From Hybos culiciformis (Eukaryota > Arthropoda > Insecta > Diptera > Hybotidae): DNA of 64,000 nucleotides. This document shows positions 40,344 through 54,900 of the stretch, piece after piece (position 1 is the stretch's first letter; every line of letters begins with the position of its first letter). Made by a program: the position numbers and the translations under genes. The notes under the pieces are model-generated. The model worked only from the letters and a program-made list of their open reading frames with translations. It did not search any database and had not been told where the DNA came from. The DNA lies in contig OZ023274.1 of the NCBI GenBank assembly GCA_964007475.1, positions 28,797,090-28,861,089 of the forward strand, read 5' to 3'.

Positions 40344-40362
40344 GATGATGATGATGATGATG
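40344..40362. repeat. GAT trinucleotide microsatellite
   Basis: About six GAT units just after the TA arrays. Confidence 0.9.
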
Positions 40363-42630
40363 TTGTGAATGAAAAAAAAAAAATAAAAAAAAAAAAAAAA
40401 AACAAAAAATTTGGTTTTTTTTAAAGGGGAATGGAATGTTGTCAAATCAAAAACTCAATGAGCTGTATGCATCTTTAACCTGCTTAATCTGATGATTGAC
40501 TGAAATGATAAAAATCAATTTCTGAAGGAATTTCCCTTTGAAAATTGAAAAAAAAAATTGAACTGTTGAGGAAAAAATTTTATTTTTTTATTTTTCATTT
40601 AGATATCTAAATTTTTGTGTGTCGAAAGAAAAATCTCATCTTATTTTAAAAAATTTTCTTTTTTTTTATTTCTTTATTTTTATAAACTTAATTTTGTTTT
40701 GTGAAAAATTATTTTTATGAATTTTTGTTACTTTAAGTTTCAATTTATTGTAAAGTTATTTTTATTCAATTTTCATGTTTAATGTTAAATTTTTTTCCGG
40801 ATTAAAAAATGATTTCATCAATATTTTGCTTTCGTTTGACATTTGAAAAACCATAAAAATAAATTTTAATTGATTTATTTTAAAGAAAATTTGTTTGAAA
40901 AGGATTCGAAATTATTTTTGTAGTTTCGATAATCAGAATTATATAAATGAAGGAAAACATATATGTATGTTCAATATATAGGCATTCAATTTTTGGATTC
41001 AAATAAAAAAAAAATTAATACAGTAAATGCATTTTACTATTTTACTATTTTTTTTGTCGAAGAAAAAATTATAACTTCTATAACTTTTGAACTAATGGAC
41101 GAAAAGGGCTCAAAATAGGCTTAAAATGATAATTTTTGAAATCTCTTATTTATTTATTATTTAATACATTTTCTTATAATCCTAAGCGTAGAAACAACAA
41201 AGCGAATTTACCCGCCTGAAAATATGCAATAACTTTGGTATTAGGAAGAAATTAATTTTGAAGATTTTTCTGTACAAATTTTTTGTGGTTAAAAAAGTTT
41301 ACAATACCTTTGCCATTAGTACAAGGAATGTTTAAGGTGCTTAAATAATCAATTTACGCAACTGAAAATGTGTAACAAGTAAAATGTTTGATTTGATTTT
41401 TAGTTAACTTGGTTCAATTGACACTTTTTTTTTGTCATAGCGAAAACAATATTTTTTTTATATAATTCTATTATTCCTAAATGCCAAGAGAATAACTCAA
41501 CAAAATTTACTACAAGTCAATCCGCCATAGTATTGCCGTAGTAATTTTCAATAGGTTACGTCCGTTACTTTTAATTTTGGTTTTTATTATACACTATAAC
41601 TATCTAAAAGAAAATTGTTTTGCTAAAATGTTTATTTTATATATATATATATTATATATATGTATATAAATTTTTTTTTTTATTTTCAATAATAGAGGGG
41701 ACAAACATCAAATTGAACTAATAAAAATTCTAACATGTCTCTGACCACAAATTAAATCTTTCAACTCTCTATATTCTGTCTTGTTTTAATGTTTTAGTAT
41801 GTTTCTTATTTTTTTTTTTTCAAAAAAAAAAAAGGAAGAAAATCAATTCCTTACTTTTAGAATTCCTAATGTTATTACGAGTAATTTTATTTTTCTTCTT
41901 GTCAATTTAAAAATTCACAATCATTCGAATTATACATACTCTGTGTATACATACAAAATGATTATGTCAAAGAAGAAATGCATTTTGTAGAGATTATATA
42001 ATGGAAATAAAAATAAATATATTGGAAAAAAAAAAGATATAAGTATGTATGTATTATAGAAAATTTTCCTGAATTCATGATCATTTATTTATAATTTTCG
42101 TTTTTTATTTTTTTTATTTTTTTCGATTTCTATAGAACAATTTTGAATTTTAAGTTAAATGGGGCAAAAAAGGTTTTTATACTTATTTTTCTTCTTTTTT
42201 TTTTGGAAAAATTATATTAATTCGGGTCAAAATTACTTCTTGTTTAAATCAAATTAATATATGATAACTATTCAAATAAACAAAAATAAAATATATGTAT
42301 GTGCATATATTTTTTCAAGTTTCCAAAATTTATAAAACGTTAAATATAATATTTGTGATTTTAATTGATTTATATATAGAGAAATTATTTTAAGGAATTA
42401 ATCATTTTCAGATTATCAATTTCAGTTTTAAAAGTTGTGTTGAGAGGATTCATAGTGCTCGATATTTATTTGTTTATTCACATAATAATTACTTCACATA
42501 TTTACATATAGGTATAATAATTATTTATAAAGTTCCAAGAACAATAGTAAACACTTAAAATATGAGTTTATAAACAGCTATTGCTGGTATGAAAAAAAAC
42601 CATAATTTTAGAAATGGGATCAAATTAATG

Positions 42631-42830
42631 NNNNNNNNNNNNNNNNNNNNNNNNNNNNNNNNNNNNNNNNNNNNNNNNNNNNNNNNNNNNNNNNNNNNNN
42701 NNNNNNNNNNNNNNNNNNNNNNNNNNNNNNNNNNNNNNNNNNNNNNNNNNNNNNNNNNNNNNNNNNNNNNNNNNNNNNNNNNNNNNNNNNNNNNNNNNNN
42801 NNNNNNNNNNNNNNNNNNNNNNNNNNNNNN
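42631..42830. other. Assembly gap (200 N)
   Basis: Exactly 200 N bases, the same size as the gap at 21545. Confidence 0.99.
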
Positions 42831-45800
42831 TCCAATTTAAAAGACAAATTTTATACTTTTTTTTTTTTTTGGTTTTTACATTTTTAATTTTTTTTTTCTA
42901 CAACGAACTTTCAAACTTAAATTTAAAAATAAAAATAATAAATAAAAAAATGAAATAAAAAATAAAATCACGATACGTCCATACCCTCAAAAATTTATTT
43001 TATTTTACTTTTTTTTTTTTTTTTAAAATACGTAAATTTTGATGAAATTTTTGAGGGCAAAAAATAATTTTTATTTTTTTTGTAATTTTTAACGAATTTT
43101 TATATAAAAATATTTTAAGTTAATTTTTTTGTCTAGATTCTAGTCATTTTTTTTCTTATTTTTCGAAATAAAAATTATTTAGAAAATTAGAAAATATTAG
43201 AAAATTAAATAATAATTGTAGAAAAAAAAAAACAAAGACTTAATTAGAAATCAATAATTAGAATTATATAATTTTTCAATTTTTAATTATTTATATAAAT
43301 TTTTTTATTTAACATTTCATTGAAAAAATAAAAAAATAAAATTGAATATAAAACTTAAATGTGTAAATTCTAGTCATTATTAAAAAAAAAATATTAAGTA
43401 TACTTAAAAAAAATAGTTAAGTTAAAAAATAAAAACTAATTCTAGTCAGATCTCTAAAAATTTAAATTCTTTTACTATAAAAAAACATTTACTAAGCTCT
43501 TAAAAAATTAAATTAAAACAATATGAATTCTTTCTTCTAAAACTAATATTAATTTTTGTTTTTTTTTATATTTTTGAGACAATTTTTTTAACCAAAAAAG
43601 AAAATCATCAAAAACAACGAAACTTTTCAAGCAATTGAAAGCCAATTTTCATTTTTTTTTTTTTTAATCGAAGCAACGAAAAGCAAATGTTTCCAAAACA
43701 ACGAATTAGCAAATAAGACAAACAAAAAAACTAAATTTATAAAAAATTTAAAAAATATTAAAACTATGTATACAATTTAGGCAAAATATACATTTTTCAT
43801 TGAAAAAAAAAAAAAAAAATTAAAATGATTAAAATAAAAATCAAATCAGATATTAATCAAAAACCCATAAAAATAGTAATTTAGATTTTAAAAACTATTG
43901 TTTTTTTTTTTTGAACGAAAATAGGAACCCACTTATTTAAAAAAAGAAAATTTTTAGAAATTAATTTATGAAAATTTACTTAAAAACAAATTTATAATAT
44001 AATTCTGAAAACAACGAAAACTGCACAAGGACAAATCTCGAATTCAGCTTCAACATACAACACTTCTGAAGTCGAATTTTCTAACTTTATATATTTTATG
44101 GCTATGAAATGTAAAAAAATATAAAAATTATCGAAACAAATATTCTATTTAAATAACCCTTCGGCAAGAAAGCTACCGGACTAGAGTTTTCTTGTTCGAA
44201 TTTCATAAAATTTCTCATTAGATGCAAAAAAATCATGAATTTCGATGAATGTTGAGAAATTGTTTTTTGACATTATGACATAGGAAATTAAAGCGCTAAT
44301 ATTTCACTTCCAACAAATTCAAATACTATGATAATATGTATATACCAAAATATTTTACTCGTCACCATGCCTAATTTTTCATAACAAGAACAATAACAAT
44401 GTTATAATTATAAGGGACATTCAACAAGGTTTTTGTCTATATACGATAATAGCGCGCTTCCCTTGAATTGAATAAAAATAATAATAATAATTTTTTTCTT
44501 AGTATTAAAAAAGTAAAAGCAATTTTGAAATCTAAAAGCAATAATAAATCCTTTTAATTCGGAACCATTAAAAATTCATTCCTTTAACTTTTTTTTTTAA
44601 TGTTTGTTAACTTTTGTACTTTCTGTGTTTTTTTCTATATATAAAAAAAGTTTTTTTTTTTTTAAATTATATTTCGTGAGAAACTTAATTTATAAAAGTA
44701 CAATATTCTTTAATTTATAATATTTTAAGAAGTTGAAAAAAAAAAAAAATAATAATAATAATAAGTATACATAGTAGGTATATACAAAAAAAAAAAAAGG
44801 AAAAAAAATAGCAATTTAAATATAAAATATGGGTCATATTTTAATATTTTATGAGTATTAAATAAATAGAAAATTATTAATTACGAAAACATTTGAAATT
44901 AACAAACATTAAAAAATGCTGACGCCATAAAAAACCATAAAAACATAATTAATTATATTATTTTTAAGTTAATGTATATTATTGCGTATAAGACTATACA
45001 ATTTTCAGTACATAGTGTAAAAATAATAATAATAATAACAGAGAAATTGGCAAAGAAATATATTGCCCCTTGATTTTTATTGCAAAAAATTAAGTTTTTT
45101 TTTCATTATTATTATTATTATTATTATTTTGCTTACATATAATTCAACAAGACAGATAAAAATATAAATTTACAAACTTTGTTTTTATTATGAAACTTTT
45201 ATAAAAACCTTTTTTTTTGCTTTATTATTATTATTATAATTTATTTATTTTTTATTTCCATGATGTAATTACAAAAATATTTTGCACACTACTACTTTAT
45301 ATATATTTAATTCGAAATTAATCTGAAAAAAATCTTTCAATTTATTTCTTCCTTTATAATTATATAAACTGAATTTTTAATTTAGAATTCTTATATATTC
45401 CATTAATTTCATATGATATAGTTCTCTTTCTTGTCTATAGTCTATATACTATATTTGATGTTACACGTCAAGATAAGTTCGAAAAATCTGGTTTTTGATG
45501 AAAATGTTACAGTTATATTTAATTTTTGGCTGATAGTGAAAGTCTACTTTTAACCTTAAACAGTTTGCATCAAACTATAACTTAATAATGTCTTCATCTG
45601 AAACGGAATTATTTTAAAAATATTCATTAAAAATTCATAGATTTTTGTATGAATAACTGAATTCTAATGTCAAAATGTATGCTTATTTCTAAATCCAATA
45701 ATGAAATTTATTGTTTAATAAAATTTGATATGCAACAAATCTAAATATATACAATATATGTAAATAGTATACTATGAATGAATCATAGTAAAAATATTTT

Positions 45801-46690
45801 GTAGTATTTTTGTGTGTCACAATAATTTTCAATATAGAAATTTTTCTTTTTAACCTTGTTCTGTAGTAGTTCATTCTTTGGAAAATCAAATATAGTTATT
45901 TGTGGTAATTATTAATAAAAAAAAAATATATTAATTTTCTTTTTTCATTTTTCTTTTCTTTTTTTTTTTTTTAATAGCCTAATTAGGAATAATTCTAAAC
46001 GTATAATTCAAAAAATAAAAAAAAACTCATAAAAAAATTAAACTTTCAAAGAACGTCCATTATATTTTAAGAAATATAAAAAAAATTATAAATAAATTTT
46101 TAAAATTATATTAATTTATACATGAAAATGAAAAATAATGACCATTTTAGTGAAATTGAAAGAAAATTCACAAAAAATAAAACAAGTAGGTATACAATTG
46201 AGTTCAATTAATTTTTATTTTAAATATTTATTTATACCATAATTTTTTTTTTTGGTAAATTTTTTTTAGAATTCTTCAGAAAGAATAAAAAAATTTATTT
46301 TTTTTTTTAAATTCATTCTTTGAAATTCTGTGGATAAACTCTTAATTTGGATATAAATATAACTTTTATTTGAATTTATACAAATATAATTAAATTTTAT
46401 TTATTTTACCTGAATTTAAAACTAAAAACAAAATGCATTTCAAAACTAATTTAAAACGAAATTACTTCAATTCATAAGCTCAATCCTCATAAAATTCGAC
46501 TAATTGGCTTTTCAATGTAGTGAGGCAATGCCAGCTTGGAGAATATGATCGAACTACGGCACTGTTGTATTTTTTAATTAAACATTAATATTCTTTTTTA
46601 TTGACACACTTCAAATACGTATCATTGTATGGTAAATAGATAAACAATACTGAATTTCTATGAATTTTTATATACATATACTATAGCTTT
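42831..46690. other. AT-rich, partly A-biased non-coding DNA
   Basis: Segments such as 43580-44030 are A-rich on the plus strand and contain several ACAACGAA-type words. An ATT microsatellite lies at 45105-45129. No gene was recognised. Confidence 0.55.
45105..45129. repeat. ATT trinucleotide microsatellite
   Basis: About eight ATT units. Confidence 0.93.
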
Positions 46691-46722
46691 ATTAATTATT
46701 TCATTGCAATGAAATAATTAAT
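46691..46722. promoter_or_regulatory. Perfect 32-bp palindrome with ATTAATTA ends
   Basis: ATTAATTATTTCATTG is followed directly by its exact reverse complement, with no spacer. The ends contain TAATTA, the homeodomain core, and the centre is TTGCAA. It could be a symmetric binding site or a cruciform-forming sequence. The regulatory role is inference. Confidence 0.5.
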
Positions 46723-49700
46723 GAAATGTTTTCCTACAATTTACATATATTCTTAAATGAAAATAAACAAAAATAATTATATTCTTCTTGAAGAATTTTT
46801 TTTTTTTTTTCATATTATTTGTTTATTTAAATATCAAAAATTACGTATTTTATGTACCTAAAGTTCTTAAAAAAATAAAAAAAAAAAATCATACTTCGTC
46901 AATCATTCCATATAAATTAGAAAATAGATAATATTTAGGTACTAAAACAAATAATATAGTATATATATGATGGATACATTTTATGGTATATATAAATATG
47001 AAAATTGTCTATTATTATATATTATAAATTTTCTGATTAAATTTTATCTATAGAAAATAACTACTACTGCATGTCTATTATATTATATAAAAATCTTTAT
47101 ATAAAAAAATTCAATCTTCTTTTAAAATAAAAAAAAACTCATAAATATATATACAATACAGTGTAGTTTTAACATTTTAGATATGTAAGCTCTTTATATA
47201 AATGTGTGCTTTATACTTAAAATACATATATAATATAATTATGTTAAGAAAATTTGTCAATTTCTTCGCCTATATTTGTCTAAAAAAAATAATATAATTT
47301 TTATTTCTTTAATTATTCTATTTTCTTTTACTAAATTTTTTATTAATTAATTCCATGTGAAAAGTTGCCCAACGATTAATTTTTAATTATTCAAAAGTAG
47401 ATGTCGATAAATTTCGATAACATTACAAAAAAAATAAAGATGATCGATTTTGGTGTGAACTATGCGGTTTCCATCGAATTTATTAATAAATAAATGGGAA
47501 ATGGGTGCAATAAATATTCTAAAAAATTAAAAAAAAAAATCGATATTTTTCAATTGATTGTAAATAAACTTAAATAATTTTTTGGGTTAAACTTAATGAT
47601 TTTGTTTTTCCCCCTTACAATATTTCCTTAATTTTTTGGAAATCTTCAAGTTTCAGAAATTCAATGAAAATAAAGAAAGTTATGATTACGATACTATCAA
47701 ACATAACATGAGTATCCTTAGTAATTTCTAAATTAATTTATTTGCCTAAAAAAGACGCTGTAATCCCTTTTATAAATCTACAATTATTTAAATTATTAAT
47801 GTCTTTATAAATGGTATTTAATAATTATTTTCAAAACTTGTCTTTCTTAACATTTTTAAAACTATAACTCACGTAAAGCAATAGTAAGCTCAATATTTTT
47901 AACAATAAATTATTTAAAATAATAAAAAACAAAAACAAAAATATTTTTGTAAATTAAATTTGGCATTCAAAGCAATTACATTTAAAACAAATAAAAATAA
48001 TAATAATAATAATTAAAAGAAACCAAGTCAATAGACAGTTTTTATCTTTTTTTTTTGTAATTTAATAAAAATTAAAAGCAATATAAAATAATGTGTGTGT
48101 TGTCTTTGCAAAAGAAAAACAAAACATTCCTTTTGTCAATTTTAATAAAAATAAAAAATGAACTAATATATAAATAAATTTAAAAATAAAAATATATAAA
48201 TATTAAATAATATCGTATTCATGAAACGAATCAAATTATGTACAAAGCAGTTAAATTAAACATATATAAAAAACATAAAAGTTGATTTTTTTAGTACTAG
48301 TGTTTAGCATATGGTACGCAAGTTTATATAAAAAAAAACTTTAGTGGGAGTAGCCTGAGCAGTAAATAAATGGTTTGAATAAAAAAAATAATAGTTCAAA
48401 AAATCAAAAATAACAATATTTTTTGTCTTTAATGGCAAAGGCAAAAAAAAAAAGTGTCAAATATGTTAAAAGTTATAAAATTTAAATTCTATGAAAGCAT
48501 AACAAATTTTCTAATTTGATTCTTAAATAATTCTATTTTTATTATTTGTTAGATTTTAAATTGTAAGAGCTCACAGTTTACGAAAAAAAATTCAATCAGT
48601 GGTAGTTTTTTTTGTTTTTTGACATAGCCACTATTTTATTGCTCAGAAAACTCTATTTTGAAACATTTTAAATCCAATAAATAATTAAATTTGTCTATTT
48701 ATTTATAGTCAGAATAATTTTAAGGAAGAGTGCTTTCTAGTCAATATACAGGAGATGATATATAAAAATATAATTCTGTTCCATATTTTTTCAAGAAGTA
48801 TAAAATGTGTAATATGGAATGTGAAAAGGTATATCACATAAAATAATAATTATAAATAAGAATAATAATAAATTTTATATATAATAATTATATAATTATT
48901 AATATACCATTTATTCATAATTAAAATAATTAAAAATTAAAAATGAATATAAAAAAAAAATCAGCTGTTCTGATCTCAGTATTTTGTTTATTTTATTTTT
49001 TATAATCTAGAAGCACTTTAGATATTGTTTTTTTTATTAAAATTCTTGAAATTATTATGCAAAATGTCAACGAGAATTTCGTGTTCTTGTTAATGAATGC
49101 TCAAAAAAGAAAGGAAAATCAAATAAATTTTTAATTACTAAGATTCGTAAAATTTTAATTTTTTTTTTTTTATTAACAGAAAAATTATTCTTAAAAAATC
49201 CGGCAAATTAGTCATGACACCTAAAATTAAGCAAAAAAAAAAATAAAAAATTAAAGTTATGATTAAATTTTTAAAATTCGGACTGTGAATAACGAAATTT
49301 AATACCCGTTTTTTTATTTAATTAAATTTAAATTATGTTTTTTATTTACTTATTAATTAGTTTAATTATAATGTAAAGGTATTATTAATTAGAATTTAAG
49401 ATTTAAATCAAAAAATTAAAATTAAAAAGAATTTTTTTGAAATCGGCTAATGTACCAAAGCAATACTCAATGTAATTATAAAAAAAAAAAAAGAATTAAA
49501 AAAAAAATAGATTTAATTTTCTAATTAAGAAAAATAAATTTCATAATTTCTTAAATCGATTGAGAATCATAATTTTTTTTTTTTTAACAAATCAAATTCC
49601 CAATCGACAAAATTTTATTTATTTTATTTGTAAATAAAAGTTATTTTAATTTTTTATTTTTAATTCAAAATTACATTTGAAAATATTTGTAAATAATTTA

Positions 49701-51739
49701 ATTTTTAGAAAATTATTATTTTTAGTTTTATTTTTTATTTAAGATTTTAATATGAGTACGTACTTAAAAAAAAAAAGAGAAAATTGTAGAAAATGTAATA
49801 ATTGATATTTTTCGAAATTTTTGTCGTTGGTTGTAGAAATAAATTAAAAATGTCGTTAAAAAGAAAGAAACAAAAAAGTAAATTAAAAAAAAAAATTAAT
49901 TAAAATTTAAAACAAAAAATTTAATTTGCTCCATTTGGAAATTTTTTTGACAGCTGTAATATTATGATGGTCCGGACTATATTTCTTTAGCTTTGTACTA
50001 AAATCTAAATTTTTAATTTCATCAACAAAAAAAAAAAAATTTCTTAGCCAAAATTATTTCTTCCTTAATCTTAAATTAATGCACTTCGTTAACTACGCTA
50101 TCTAAGTTTCATATTAAAATTCATACAAATTTTTGACTATAATGCAAAACCTTTCTAAATTAAATTATTTTGATATGAATTTTTTTTTTTTTACTAATTT
50201 TGGATTGCATCAAAAAATAAAATCAAAGAACCACCAATCAGCTGTCTATGTTGGCAGATAATATATACCAAAAATAATACATTTAATTCAAAATATATAA
50301 AGTCAGATTTTATTTTTCATTGCAAATGCAAGAAAAAACATTTTTAAAAGATACTAGATTTTTTATTTAATTTTTTTAATTTTTTTTTTTAAATAAAAAT
50401 ACAAATAGAAAAAATAAAAAAATAATAATATTTATGAAAACAAACTAAATTTAATGTATTTTAATGGAACACCATTAACTTGTATGTTATAAAACATTAA
50501 CATAAATAAATATTTAAAGCTTTTTTTTTTTCTTCTCTCTATATATTATATATATTTATACAATTTTTTTTTTTCAACTATATAATAAAATACAGTATAA
50601 TACACATGTATAAACATACATACATACATAAATACATGTATTACATAATAATTGTGTGCTATATAATATATAGTCATTTAAAAAAAAAACATAATATACA
50701 TTTTAGATGTGTTTGATATTAATTTATGTGTAAAAAAAAATAAATTATTAATTTTTATTTATTTATTTATTTAATTAAATATTAGTTAAAAAAAAAAAAA
50801 ACCATGTAAAATTGATATATAATGATAAAAAAAAAAAAATTCAAGTATAAGCATAAAAAAAAAATAATAAAAAAAAAAGATATTTATGTTGTATATTTTA
50901 TTATATTATCTATACAAAAAAAAAGTATTCATTTTAAATGAGAATAATTATATTTATTACAAAAAAAAAAATTATTTGTTTCATTTCTTTTTTGGCTTTT
51001 TATGTACTATAATACATTTTCTGACAACAGTTTCTTTTTCTTATAAGTTTTTTGTTTTATGGTTTTGTCCACAGCTTCTTTCTATAAAACAACTACTCTT
51101 ATACTCTTATACACTTATAAACTGTCCCATATTCACAATAAATGAGATAATTAATTAAAAAAAAGGCTCACTTCATTATTTCTCATATAATTTCGAAAGC
51201 ATAAAATGTTATGCCAACTATTTTTGCATTTTTTGAAAATATTTAAATCTGTGAAAAATAAAATTTATTATGTCACTATAATATATTTCTTTTCTCTCTT
51301 ACAAAGAATTTAACTATGTACCAGAATCTTATAAACTTGCAGAAGATCTTTTTAGATACAATAAAAAAAATGAATATAACAGACAAGTCAAGTGAAATTT
51401 ACTGTTTTGTATACATTTTAGTTCCGATGATTTCGGATGAAATAAACTTTTGAAAATTGTTATGCGATTTTTAAGTTAAGTATATAAAGGAAGTTCCGTG
51501 AAAAATTAAGCAGTACATTGAAATCTATATTATTGGAGTATGTTATGAAAAGAAAATAAGCTAGATTTCTCCATAGAATATTTTCTGTCACTTATTCATA
51601 ATAATTTTTATTTATTGTATAATATATTTGATTTAAGTTGGATTTAATTTTTATTTATTTACCTACACTCTAAAATACTTCTTCATTCACGATCATAATT
51701 TTTGTAAAAAGAAAACATAATTTTTGGTTTAAAAAAGTT
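46723..51739. other. AT-rich non-coding DNA, nothing recognised
   Basis: Low-complexity sequence. The only longer frame (50886-51158) is Tyr/Leu/Phe-rich without features. Confidence 0.6.
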
Positions 51740-51751
51740 TGCGCATGCGCA
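51740..51751. promoter_or_regulatory. NRF-1/Ewg-type palindrome TGCGCATGCGCA
   Basis: An exact match to the YGCGCAYGCGCR site of NRF-1, whose Drosophila relative is Erect wing. In vertebrates these sites are mostly promoter-proximal. A CpG-rich 12-mer is rare in such AT-rich DNA. No adjacent gene is recognised. Confidence 0.4.
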
Positions 51752-51906
51752 CTTATATCATTAAAGCCTGTTGCTAGTATAAAAATATCAGCGTTTTTAA
51801 TATTTAATTATCTATTTATGTATAATTTAAAAAAAATTTATTAAATTAAAACTTTAAAATATTTTTTATAAAAAAAATTAATGCAGTCATTTATAAAAAT
51901 ACAAAA

Positions 51907-51915
51907 TTCCCGCGC
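51907..51915. promoter_or_regulatory. E2F-like site TTCCCGCGC
   Basis: Fits the E2F pattern WTTSSCSS and lies about 165 bases from the NRF-1-like palindrome. Together the two might mark a promoter or enhancer inside the intron. Weak evidence on its own. Confidence 0.25.
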
Positions 51916-51951
51916 AATGGTAGTGTCTAACTTGCCAAGTTGGCGAGTTGG

Positions 51952-54900
51952 TGCCTACAAAATTAAGATCATTTTTCATACAGAACAGGATGAAAATAAT
52001 AATAACTTTTTTTTATTAATTTATTTTATAACCGCATGTTAATAAATAATTTCAATTATTTTTTTATTCAATCCTTAATCTTTAATCATTGATCTCTCAT
52101 TGATTTTCCCTGAAAGTATGTACATATTCTTAAAATCTAATTCATATAAAATTTGTCTTTTATTCAAGATCTATTATTTTCATTCCTTCTTTTCTTTTCT
52201 TTTCTTCAATTTATCCAATTGGTGTTCCATCAACAATGAAATTTTTTTTGGTTTTTTTTTTTTTTTGTTGACATCAACAAGTTTCATTTTATAGCTTTTT
52301 GAATTTCTTTAGAAAATGTTTTTAAAAATGCATTAAAAACATAATAAAAAAAAATATACTTATATTAAAAAAAAAACACAAAATGAAAATAATAGTAAAA
52401 ACTATATAAGAGTATGCAATTTAAAACGCATATATATTTTTAACAAAAAAAAAAAAAAAAAACATGGAAAAAAATAAAATAAAAACCAAAATCATACACA
52501 TGTCTGCTCTCAATACAAAATTCTTGTTGCATTATTATTATTTTTTTATTATTTTATATTTTCTCGTAATGAGGAAAAATGAAACTTTCGAAAAATTGCT
52601 AGCGTTTTAAAAATAAAATAAAAAATGTTTTTTTTCAAAAGAAGAAAATTATGTTTGAAAAAATAAAAAAACGATGAAAATATGTACTGCATAGTTATAC
52701 TTATTATATGTTATATGTTCTTCAAAATGTAAATTTTTTTTTTTTTAATTTTTGAGGTCTTTTACACTATAAAATATATAATTTTTCTCATTTTCATTTT
52801 GAACAATTTGAAATGTTATTTTTCTGTTCGTTTTAACTACATTTATATGTATGTAATGTATGTACATTTATATATTTTCTCATTAATTTTAACCCCCAAC
52901 CACTTCCATATACATCAAATGTGATTAGTTGGCATTTAATTTTATCAAGGATTTACAAAATAATATGAATGTTCATATATTACAATTTCAATTTGATGTT
53001 ATTGTTGATTTGATTATAAGAAAAAAAAAAAATTATATAAATTAAAAAAAAATAAACCATATTATTTTCTCATTAATATAAATTTTCATATAAGTCAGGT
53101 TACAGGAAATTTTTTGAGTTTCATGAGGCGCACAAAGTTATAATGATATTAGTATTATTTTTAGATAAAAATTTAATTTTTTTTGGCAATTCGTAATTAG
53201 TTCTTTTTCAATTCTTTGTGAACTACATATTTTCTCAAACACATCAAAACCACAAATAAATAAGAAAGAATTATCTTAAACCATGAAGCAATGAATTTGA
53301 AATCAATTACATAACGTTTCATAATTTTCAATATTTAATATTTGATAAGATATACTTTAGATATTAATATTTAATAAAAAACTATTTCCTGAAAAGAATA
53401 TTACAACAAAATTACATTAGAGATAATAATAAAGCAAAAAAAAAAAAATAAGAAGAAAAATGCGGAAAATAAAATAAAATTTATTTTTCATATTATATGC
53501 AATATGTATAATCCATTTTCATTTTTCCCATTTTAAAATTATATTCAACATATAAAATATAAATGCATGTATCAGTTATAATACCTATATATATATACTT
53601 GAAAAATCACATTTTTGCATTATGTAATGAGACATGTTGCAAAATATACCACTAGTTGCATTTTAGTTGCAGCTTATACGTAGGTTTTTTTTTAAGAACA
53701 ATACCGATATTAAAATTTTGTTACATTTTGATTCCAACAAAAGAAAATAAACTAAATTTATATATGAAATTATGCAAATAATAATGTGAAGTTTTTGGCA
53801 GACAAATTTTTCTTTAAAGTTACGTTTTTTTTTATCATTAAATTTTATACGACTTTCATATGAGCTTATTTAAAGCTGTCAATTTTGCTCTGCATCAGAT
53901 GTGTACTTGTGACTAACCAAACTTTTATTTTATATAGTTTTTTTTTTATGTTTTTTAAAAACATTATTTCTCAAAGAGATGCAACAAAATTCGATTGAGG
54001 ACATTATTAAAATTTTGTCAACGAAAGAATTTATACGGATACGATATTATTGTTCTAATTTATTACATCCATTATATATTAATGCTTAAACCTATATGCC
54101 TCTTTCGGCACTACTATATCATAATTGCATTTTTAATTTTTAAATATAACCGCATTTTTCATAATCATACACATTGTTTAGTAGTTACAAAACATTGAAA
54201 AAAATGTATAATTTCCATAAATAAATATTCCGCATTATGTATCCTGCTTAAATAAACAAATTCTATATTTTATTTACATTTTAAAATAAAATCTAATGCA
54301 AGTAACATAGATTTAAATGCAATTTTTAATGATTTTGTTAAATAGGTTTTTTGTGCTCTCTAAAGTATTTGTGTTATTCAAAAAGGATTAAGCTTGATTA
54401 TATTTTTATTTATCTAAAAATAGCATATTATATTAAATAACGAAAAAAAAAAGTTTTAATTTAAAATTCGTAAATTACGTTACAGTTTTTTGTTTTCTTA
54501 TTAATATTATTTTTTTCAATTTATTAAAAAAAGAAAAGTCCTTAAGTAGATCTCTCTGACCTAAAATATATGACAAAGAAAACACGATTTTTTATAAATT
54601 TTCATTTTCCCTCAAATATTTTATTCATTTTAAGGATTATAAAAGTTTTGCGTTCTTATAGTTATTCTCAAATTGTATTTCATTCATTTGAATTTATCTC
54701 AACTGTGTCATTCTGTAATAAAAAAATGCACATAATATCTTCTAAATCTAGACAAGGTGATAGTGAGAACTTTGCTATCAAGATATTCTTATTTGTTTTT
54801 TAAATTAATTTTTTTTTTATTTAAAATAAATAGTTAGTATGAAGTCACAATATATATTAATGTTAAAAATATTCCCAAAATTATTATAAATATTGTAGTA

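Larger units (their letters stand above)
32352..42630. other. AT-rich sequence within the presumed intron, nothing coding recognised
   Basis: Apart from the microsatellites listed, I see only homopolymer-rich DNA. A weak, diverged repeat (AATTTACCCGCCTGAAAATA versus AATTTACGCAACTGAAAATG) lies near 41205-41370. Confidence 0.55.

Noticed and set aside
40103..40348. Tyr-Ile repeat frames
   Set aside because: Pure translation of the TA microsatellites.
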